From Beroe forskalii (lineage: Eukaryota; Ctenophora; Nuda; Beroida; Beroidae): a stretch of 64,000 nucleotides of DNA. The notes beneath the pieces were generated by a model. It saw only the letters and a program-made list of their open reading frames with translations. It made no database searches and had not been told where the DNA came from. Location of the stretch: the NCBI GenBank assembly GCA_011033025.1, contig WFMF01000445.1:1-64000 (forward strand). Reading direction: 5' to 3'. The position numbers and the translations under genes were made by a program. Below, piece by piece: positions 56,901 to 64,000 of this stretch (the first letter of the stretch is position 1; the number at the start of each line of letters is the position of its first letter).

Positions 56901-59900
56901 AAGTAAGCCTATCACACCCTAATTAAGCTTATCACACTCCTTAGTTAGTCTATCACACCCCTAAGTAAGCCTATCACACTCCTGAGTAAGCCATTCACAC
57001 TCTCTAGTAAGCCTATCACACCCCTAAGTAAGCCTATCACACTCCCAAGTGAGCCTATCACACTCCTAAGTAAGCCAATTACAATCCTAAGATAGCATAT
57101 CATACTCCTGAGTAAGCCTATGACTCTCCAAAGAGGGCCTTTCACACTCCTAAGTAAGCCTATCACACTCCTTTGTTACTCTATCGCACTCCTAAGAAAG
57201 TTTATTGCCTAGCACACCCCTAAAGCCCTTAGCAAGTTAATTAAAATCCTAAGATAGCATATCATACTCCTGAGTAAGCCTATCACTCTCCTGAGTGAGC
57301 CCTTACACTCCTAAGTGAGCCAATCACACTCCTAAGTTAGCCTATCACACCCCTAAGAAAGCCTATCACACTCCTAGGTGAGCCTATCACACTCCTAAGT
57401 TGGCCTATCACACCTCTAAGTAAGACTATCACACTCCTGAGTAATCCTATCACACTCCTGAATAAGCCTATCACTTCGGGGTATGAATAAACATATCATA
57501 CCCCGAAATAATTCTATCGCACTCGTATGTGAGCCCATCAAACTCCTCAGTGAGCCTATCACACTCCTAAGTTAGCCTATCACACCCCTAAGTAAGCCTA
57601 TCACACTCCTAGATGAGATTATCACACTCCTAAGTTGGCCTATCACACCTCTAAGTAAGATTAGCCAATTTTGAGGGTACTTGTAGGCGTGCAATAATAA
57701 GTAATATTGCACTCCTCACATTGGCTAATACACTAAGAGCATGGCAAATGGTCATGACGCTAATAAAATTATTGCACTCGGCTTCGCCTCGTGCAATAGA
57801 AGGCATTGTCACCTCGGCCTGCTCTCGACAATACAAATTATTGCACTCGTCTACGCCTCGTGCAATAATTTCTATTAGCGCATTCCCAGCCATGCTCTAA
57901 GCGTATACTATCGCACTCCTGAGTAAGCCTATAACACTCCTGAATAAGCCTATCACTTCGGGGTATGACTAAACATATCATACCCCGAAGTAATTCTATC
58001 GCACTCGTATGTGAGCCCATCACACTCCTCAGTTGACCTATCACACCCCTAAGTAAGCCTATCATACCCATTATTAAGCTTATTACACTCGTTATTTAGC
58101 CTATCACACCCCTAAGTAAGCCTATCACACTCCTGAGTAAGCCAATCACACTCCATAGTAACTAGTAAGCCTATCACACTCCTGAAACAGCCTATCCTAC
58201 TTCTAAGTAATTATATTGTAATTGTACTGTAAAATGATATTCAAATTCAAATTCAAGCCTATCACACTCGTAAGTAAGCCTATCACTCTCCTTAGTAAGC
58301 CTATCACACACCTAAGTAAGCCTATCACACTCCTAAGTGAGCCTATCACACTTCTAAGTAGTGAGTAAGCCTATCACACTCCTCAGTTACCCTATCACAC
58401 TCCTGACTAAGCCTACCATACTCCTTAGTGGGCCTACCATACTTCTAAGAAAGCCTATCTTACTCCAGAGTTAGCCTATCACACCACTTATTAAGCTTAT
58501 CATGTAGGGGCTCAAGAGTATCATGAGTTTTGACATGTTTTGAGTTTTCTGACCCCTTGTGCTAATGAACTGTCCCTCTTTTGGCATATCCTTTTGCAGG
58601 TGCATTTCTATTCATACTTTTCATACTTAATATATAAATTTTACCATTAATTAGACCTATGTTTATATGTCTGACATTGCGATATTGCGATTTGACATTG
58701 TATATATTTTTCTATTTTCTATTTCTATTTCACGCCTTAGTTAGCCTATCACACCTCTAAGTAAGCCTATCGCACTCCTAGGAGTAAGCCTATCACACTC
58801 CTGAATAAGCCTATCACACCCTTAAGTAAGCCTATCGTACCCATTATTAAGCTTATTGCACTCGTTATTTAGCCTATCACACCCCTAAGTAAGCCTATGA
58901 AACTCCTGGGTAAGCCAATCACACTTCATAGTAATTAGTAAGCCTATCACACCCCTGAGTCAGCCTATCCTACTTCTAAGTAAGTATATTGTAATTGTAC
59001 TGTAAAATGATATTCAAATTCAAATTCAAGCCTATAACACTCGTAAGTACTTAAGTAAGCCTATCACACTCCTAAATGAGCCTATCACACTTCTAAGTAG
59101 TAAGTAAGCCTATCACACTCAGTTACGCTATCACACTCCTAAGTAAGCCTTTTACACCCCTAAGTGGGCCTATCACACTCCTGAGTAAGCCTAACACACT
59201 CCTAAGTGGGCCTACCATACTTCTAAGAAAGCCTATCTTACTCCAGAGTTAGCCTATCACACTCCTAAGTATGCCTATCAGGCTATCACACCCCTAAATA
59301 AGACTATCACACTCCTGAGTAAGCCTACCACACCCCTAAGGAGGCCAATCACACTCCTTAGTATGGGCAAGCCTATCAAACTTCTGGGCAAGCCTTTCTC
59401 ACAACTTTATTGGTTAGCCTATCATACCCGGCACACCAAAAGTATTTTTACCCAAAAATGTTGGTTAAATCTGAAGGTAAAGCATGGGGGTCGGGGGGAA
59501 TCCAAGGAAAATAAGTGGATTTTCTGAGGATTTCCTCTATTTTTAAGGGTTTCCCTTTCGATTATAAAGGATTTCCCTCATTTTTAAAAGCAATTCCTTG
59601 AAAATACACTACGTTTTACTAAACCTCTTTTTGATGCTCTACTTCGGTACTGCAAGCATATTTCCGAACTCGAGATGGCTTTTTCACAAAAGCATGAGTG
59701 CCTTAATGCCTTAATGCCTTAACACTTAAAGTGTTTGGTGGGCATATTCTGCCCAAACTCGAAATTAAATAAATTTTACACAAAAATGCAAATAGTTGGC
59801 GGCATCAATTTCAGTAGCTTCCTGCAAATATGGCCCATTTGAAGGTAGCTCAATTGGCAATCTCTGAGAGTGTTTAGATTTCAGAATATGAAACACCACT

Positions 59901-62654
59901 TTTAAAATTTGCCTACCAAATTTGCCGAATTTGGGTTGGGTAAATGCTGCCCAATTGGGCAAATAATTTGTGGGCAATATTTGCCCAACTGTAGTGGGTG
60001 AAAAGTGTCCACTCCAAAAACTTTTGGGCAAATTTCACCCAATTCTTGGGCAACCAGACCAATTCCCATGAATCGTGTCCAATCCTTAAGTGAATTTGCC
60101 CAATTGATTGGGCGCATTATGCCCATTTCCCCTAATACCGCAGAATATGTCTCAAAATAATTGGCCAGTAATACCAAAAAGTTGGGAAATGACATGGAAA
60201 ACGTCACAAATTCAATGGATTTAACCTGTTGCATTTTTAAACAATTTTATGGCATTTGTCACTTTTTTATAGCGTTTGATATGAGTTCTCAATTAATTGT
60301 TCAACTCTTATCAAGACAGTTCAAGAAGCAAGGGGTTACTGAAATTCATAAAACATTGCCTTTGAAGGCATGTAAAATGTGGCGGTCTTTAAATTTGTAT
60401 ACCTCACATAGAAATTAGCATAAACCGAATCCTTGGAGCTACTAAGAAGTTTGATGCTCAGCCAGCAGATTTTTTTTAGTCAAGGGAAGTGAAATCGATA
60501 ATATGCATGAGATTTATGGGTGTGGATCATCTGAAGGAGTTCTTGCGTTGAATTCAATAATCAACCATCGATGATCATGAACATGAAGATTTTTCACTTT
60601 ATTAGAACATCCATCAAAAGTGTGTGATATATTTTTCAAAGAAATTTCACTTTTCTTCTCATAAGTCCATAATGATTTAAAAAAATCGAGAAACATCGTT
60701 GCAATCTTATGGAAATACACCTTTGAAGTGATTTGGGCAAATTATACCAAAGCAATGAAATTGGATATAAATCGCCCAATTATTTGGGCAAAAAATGTCC
60801 AAATTCCTTGGGTAAAATACAACCAAACCTTCATCGAGAATATCTCTATCATTCATCCCAATTTTTATCCAAAAATTTTGTTGTGAGTTTAAAGAACAAT
60901 TTCTAACTTATATCAGCATGCTTTCAAGTTGCAATTTGAGTAATAAAATGTTCGAAATACAAAATCTAAATTTGGTAAAAAATGATTTGGGCGAATATTG
61001 CCCAATGGGCAGTTTTTGCCCAATACAGTATCACCCATGAAAGTGACCAACAGAGACTCAAAATGAAATATTGTAGCTCCATACTCCAATATGCCACCAA
61101 AGTCGGTTGTAACATAATGTTAGATACCTTGTTCTATATTTTTTTCCTGTTTATTAACCTCTATCACGATTTATCTTTCTGATATACGAACTTAAAGATT
61201 GGGCAAAATTTACCCACCAAACACTTTACGTAAGTTTAAAAGCCAAACACTTTAAGTGTTAACCCCATAATTTTGAGTTTAAACGCTGTAAATTCAAAGT
61301 AATGGATCCTCCATACACTATTCCACTGTTGTGACTTACCAGATATCTTAACTGGATCAAGATATATAATTCTTATGGTATATAAAATGTTTGTAGAAAT
61401 GTTAACCAGATCTGTATATATTATATAAGCTCATCTGAACAATTTGGAACAAACTGAGTGATTTTATTTCAATTTTGCAATATTATAAGGCTTTTTTTGG
61501 CAAACTTTGGCAAACTATGGCAAACTTTGGCAAACACTTTTTTTGGCAAACTCAAAAATTTAGGGATTAATTTGCCAAAGTTTGCCAAAGTTTGCCTTAC
61601 CCCCTAAATACAGTGATAAGCAGTATTTTGACTTCATCAATATATACATTTGAATAGGGGGCATAGCTTCCGACCTTTGAAAATCCGTCCGGAGGGCAGT
61701 TTTTTGCCCAAAAAGGAGGGCAAATCAACTTTAAAAGAGGGCAATATTCTACAATAGAGTGGCGACCTTTTTTTTTTTTTTTTCTTTTTTTTTTTTTTTG
61801 AAACCACCTCAAAATGCAATCCGAGATAGCGCTTTTTAGGTGTATTTCCATAATAATGGGTGTATTTCAGGAACTTAAGGTGTATTTTAGGTCAATTCAG
61901 TAAAAGTGTATTTACAAAATCAATCCGAGATAGTGCTTATTAGGTGTATTTTCACATTCATGGGTGTATTTCAGGAACTTAAGGTGTATTTTAGGAGAAT
62001 TCAGTAAAAGAGTCTTTACAAAATCAATCCGAGATAGTGCTTATTAGCTGTATTTTCACATTCATGGGTGTATTTCAGGAACTTAAGGTGTATTTTAGGA
62101 GAATTCAGTAAAAGTGTATTTACAAAATTAATCCGAGATAGTGCTTATTAGGTGTATTTTCACAATCATGGGTGTATTTCAGGAACTTAAGGTGTCTTTT
62201 AGGTGCAAATTTACTAAAAGTAGATTTCCAAAATCAATCGGAGCCAGTGCTTGTTAGGTGTATTTCCGAAATATGTGGTCGACCTTTTTTTTTTTTTTTT
62301 TGGAAGCCACCCAGAAAGACTTATTTAAGCCCGTATATATTAGGTGTATTTTGGGAAGGGTCAAAAAGGAGGGCAAATTGGGCCTTAAAGAGGGCAAAAA
62401 GGAGGGCTCGGAGGGCAAGACCCAAAAAGGAGGGCAAAAAGAGGGCATGAGAGGGCGCCCTCTCAAAAAGAGGGCAGTTCGGAAGCTATGATAGGGGGCA
62501 ATAGGGGGATCCGGGGGAACTTTCCATTAATTCAGAAAACAGAATCAATAATAAACTGCATTCAAACTCACTTTGACCATGGCCTCTTCTCGCTCCTCGT
62601 AAGATATTATCTTCTTGATGTCTCCCTCTATTATCTCTTTTTGTGGAGGGAACC
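50979..62654 (-). CDS. EIF3G: Translation initiation factor eIF3 subunit G (5' end beyond right edge)
   Basis: Exons: 62572-62654 ('[20 protein letters not shown]'), 55411-55533 ('[12 protein letters not shown]'), 55107-55178 ('[13 protein letters not shown]'), 54820-54951 (zinc knuckle '[13 protein letters not shown]', then 'PYKDTLG'), about 51927-52025 ('[17 protein letters not shown]'), 51580-51713 (RRM RNP2 'TIRVSNL', '[18 protein letters not shown]') and 50979-51089 (RNP1 'KGFAYVTY', '[11 protein letters not shown]'). eIF3g is an RNA-binding subunit of the eIF3 complex on the 40S ribosome, active in scanning and reinitiation. Order and spacing match the human protein. The first residues, including the family's SWADQ-type N-terminus, are not in the window. 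The 7 kb intron 55534-62571 holds most of the repeats. The terminal AAG TGA could also be read as a splice donor (AAA|GTGAGT), but a polyadenylation signal 48 bases on supports the stop. Confidence 0.93.
51525..51542. repeat. Poly-G tract
   Basis: Eighteen consecutive G on the plus strand in an EIF3G intron, next to the donor of the exon at 51580. Confidence 0.95.
51684..51927. repeat. Exon-edge direct repeat bounding an EIF3G intron
   Basis: The 15-mer 'gttgggttctcatct' occurs exactly at 51701-51715 (start of the RRM exon plus acceptor bases) and at 51913-51927 (joined to the end of the preceding exon). Similarity extends further ('ttga..ctcgtat' in both), with an 11-base insertion in the second copy. 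Read once, the two exons give an uninterrupted '[14 protein letters not shown]', as in other eIF3G proteins. Confidence 0.85.
52026..54819. other. Large AT-rich EIF3G intron
   Basis: About 2.8 kb, with short TA- and GT-rich stretches and a poly-C run near 54482-54492. No element with defined ends, and no exon, was recognised. Confidence 0.6.
56062..56155. mobile_element. ~95 bp hairpin element, copy 1
   Basis: Direct 'ggcaaactttggcaaactat' runs at one end are answered by 'aatttgccaaagtttgcc' at the other, with 'aaaaatttagggatt' between. The copy at 61499-61598 is nearly identical. Both lie in the same EIF3G intron. Confidence 0.8.
56340..56835. repeat. 21 bp minisatellite A (G-rich strand)
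   Basis: Unit 'ggggtgggttatgagtggaaa', about 23 imperfect copies, some changed to '...gttgattgg'. It abuts minisatellite B, which has the same period and runs as a diverged reverse complement. Confidence 0.95.
56836..59440. repeat. 21 bp minisatellite B (C-rich strand), ~2.6 kb
   Basis: Unit 'ctaagtaagcctatcacac' plus 'tc' or 'cc', about 100 imperfect copies. Higher-order structure: a segment with 'aaaatgatattcaaattcaa' recurs at about 58228 and 59011, and one with the hairpin 'ttcggggtatga' / 'tcataccccgaa' recurs at 57475-57507 and 57957-57989. Unrelated segments interrupt it at 57660-57898 and about 58500-58735. Confidence 0.95.
57658..57900. mobile_element. Nested hairpin insertion inside minisatellite B
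   Basis: Contains inverted ATTAGCCAA / TTGGCTAAT (57660-57729), AGAGCATGG / CCATGCTCT (57736-57897) and two copies of the 'attgcactcg..cgcctcgtgc' palindrome (57771-57798 and 57840-57867), a 'cgaggcgaagccgag'-type core. It is bounded on both sides by 21 bp repeats, so it inserted after the array formed. Confidence 0.75.
59711..61262. mobile_element. Non-autonomous TTAA-flanked inverted-repeat element, ~1.55 kb
   Basis: Starts TTAACACTTAAAGTGTTTGG and ends with its inverse, CCAAACACTTTAAGTGTTAA. TTAA at both outer ends fits piggyBac-type integration. The right end carries a second inner copy of the terminal motif ('accaaacactttacgt'). The interior is peppered with 'ttgggcaaa' / 'tttgcccaa' in both orientations. 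There is no transposase frame. Confidence 0.7.
61499..61598. mobile_element. ~100 bp hairpin element, copy 2
   Basis: Same sequence as 56062-56155 with one extra 'ggcaaactttgg' unit at the left and an extra 'gccaaagttt' at the right. Confidence 0.8.
61662..62490. mobile_element. hAT-like MITE, 829 bp internally amplified copy
   Basis: Same ends as the 26.1 kb copy (CATAGCTTCCGA / TCGGAAGCTATG), flanked by a perfect 8 bp repeat ATAGGGGG at 61654-61661 and 62491-62498. The interior has about four to five tandem ~105 bp units starting 'aatccgagatag' (about 61818, 61922, 62027, 62131, 62235). Each contains 'gggtgtatttcaggaactta' and 'aggtgtattttagg'. Two poly-T tracts (61769-61799, 62286-62301) occur. 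No transposase. Confidence 0.9.
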
Positions 62655-63128
62655 CTGGGAAGCATGCCGTAACATACTTTTTCGAGCTAGTGGGGGCCAA
62701 GGCCCCCTAGATTTGTTCTATGGAGTCTATTGAAAACTAAAGGGTGCCAAAATTTAAATAAACAAATTTTGATTTTTCACAGCCCTAATTTTCATTATTT
62801 TTATAAATATACAATTAAAAAGCAAATTTCAAGAAATTTTTGTCTAACTGAACTTAATTTTAACTTCCATAATTCCATTTGATGTTCAAATTTTTGAGAA
62901 AATCCTAGGTAGGGCCAAGGCCCCCATCTAAGATTTTTCTAGAGGGGGCCTTTCGAAAACTAAGAGGGGGGCTTTGAAAAGGAAGAGGGGGGCGTGTAAT
63001 CCCATGCCGGGAAGGTAAGATAATATCTTCGTGATTTCTCCCTCTATAATTTCTTTTGTGGAGGGAACCCTGGGAAGGTAAGATATTATCTTCGTGATGT
63101 CTCTCTCCTTTTGTGCAGGGAACCCTGG
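62596..63128. repeat. Partial tandem copies of an EIF3G exon 5' edge, split by an insertion
   Basis: The exon edge 'tttgtggagggaaccctggg' with 'gtaagatattatctt' is found in the real exon (about 62598-62661). Copies with the acceptor 'cttcccag' retained lie at about 63010-63077 and 63080-63130. Between the exon and the first copy, about 62665-63008, is an inserted segment containing two related 'gggccaaggcccccta' / 'gggccaaggcccccatc' blocks. Confidence 0.85.
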
Positions 63129-64000
63129 AGGATTTTGAGGTTTTTAGTTAAAACCTCGAACTTTATAACTTAGTGGAAGAGATGACTTCATTATTCATCC
63201 ACTTTCCAACTGATAGCTGATGACTTCGCTAATGATTCATATTCGCTTTTTAACGCGGTGTTGACTATGTGAGTTAACTCACGAGTCACGACCTGTTACA
63301 TACGTCTGAGTTTGTCAGTAGATATTTAAGTTACATAATATGTCATTTTAATATGAGAGTTATTTATTATAAACTCTCAAATACATTTCGTCTGAAAGAA
63401 CGTTTAGCTAGATCATTTTTACAGTTCATCTGAACTTTTCGCCTGGAAATTAATCCCATTAAATCTTAAAGGCTACGTTAGTAGAAGAACAGAGGAGCCG
63501 GAAAGCATTACAGTATTATAAATCAGTAAATATTTTAGGCGTTTAGCAAGCACTGTACATTGTACAGCGAGTTACACAGTACAATTTGTACAATGTACAT
63601 TTAGAGAGTATTTAAATATCGCACAGGCGTGTAGATTGTTTGATGGAATCAGTCTCACCGACCAATGAGATCACTCCATTCCGTACGACGACCAATGGGA
63701 AGCCAGCCCTGACAAGCCTGCTCCATATGATACAACAGGATGCAGCGAGGTGATGACAATAACTGTCAGTATACTGCTTCACGTGTTTCTGAGTCACGTG
63801 ACTTCGTTGCAGCGCCCTGATTGGCTGGTGTACAGTCACGTGATGTCCAAAGAGCCTGCTGATTGGTCAGTGGGGATGTCGGGATGGGTAGTCGCGTCAT
63901 TGTAACGGATTGAGTACTTAATGCGGACCTCTGTTCAAAACAAGTCGTCAAATCATGCTGACTTATGTAGAGCATGTTTCGCTGAAGTGTAGTACCACTA
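63129..64000. other. EIF3G upstream intron at window edge
   Basis: No EIF3G N-terminal exon is recognisable here. A small inverted repeat 'tgtacattgtac' / 'gtacaatgtaca' lies at about 63555-63600. Otherwise featureless. Confidence 0.5.

Noticed and set aside
56836-59440. CRISPR-like appearance of the 21 bp repeats
   Set aside because: Units are contiguous with no unique spacers, and the host is an animal; it is a minisatellite.
62172-62491. Lys/Arg-rich frames at 62.2-62.5 kb
   Set aside because: They are translations of the MITE interior ('ggagggcaaa' runs) and poly-T.
1-64000. LTR retroelements, Polintons or other virus-derived elements
   Set aside because: I looked for long direct terminal repeats and for protease, reverse transcriptase, integrase, capsid or envelope frames and saw none; the only reverse-transcriptase-related piece is the LINE tail.

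Overview
The window comes from an animal nuclear genome. Spliced genes with conventional GT-AG introns of about 100 bp to 7 kb encode broadly conserved eukaryotic proteins: THOC7, the P5A ATPase ATP13A1, a shugoshin, galactose mutarotase, V-ATPase c'' and eIF3G. An immunoglobulin-fold membrane protein points to Metazoa. The many satellites, minisatellites, fold-back elements and MITEs suggest an invertebrate, but nothing here fixes the phylum. I see no prokaryotic operons, CRISPR array, LTR retroelement or viral element.

Layout. 1-2317 is an array of a ~350 bp satellite lying in an intron of a minus-strand RUN-domain gene (Rubicon-like, 2518-5599, possible extra exon to 6023, continuing off the left edge). 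THOC7 (7293-13791, minus) follows, with a small secreted-protein gene nested antisense in its first intron (12379-13399, plus). ATP13A1 (14810-23607, minus, about 21 exons), a shugoshin (24515-25516, minus), an intronless GC-rich RING/CaaX gene (26319-26942, minus), an Ig-fold membrane protein (28217-29773, minus, 5' end not found) and a leucine-rich-repeat gene (31023-39293, minus) come next. 39.6-43.1 kb is repeat-rich: a duplicated segment, a CpG-rich fold-back element, a LINE 3' fragment and a ~60 bp minisatellite. Then come GALM (43275-44330, plus), a tRNA-like locus (45324-45407), ATP6V0B (45979-49868, plus) and, convergent with it, EIF3G (50979-62654, minus), whose N-terminal exons lie beyond the right edge.

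The genes are mostly unrelated housekeeping loci rather than a pathway. Loose functional links exist: Rubicon-like and ATP6V0B both act on endolysosomes, and THOC7 and eIF3G both act on mRNA. The most interesting signal is structural. In four places (THOC7, ATP13A1, EIF3G twice) the 5' edge of an exon, together with its splice acceptor, has been copied upstream into the preceding intron. In one EIF3G case an exact 15 bp exon repeat sits at both ends of the intron, as expected for an intron born by tandem duplication. A hAT-like MITE family with perfect 8 bp target duplications, a ~2.9 kb intron-filling inverted repeat and a 7 kb EIF3G intron packed with 21 bp minisatellites are the other notable features.
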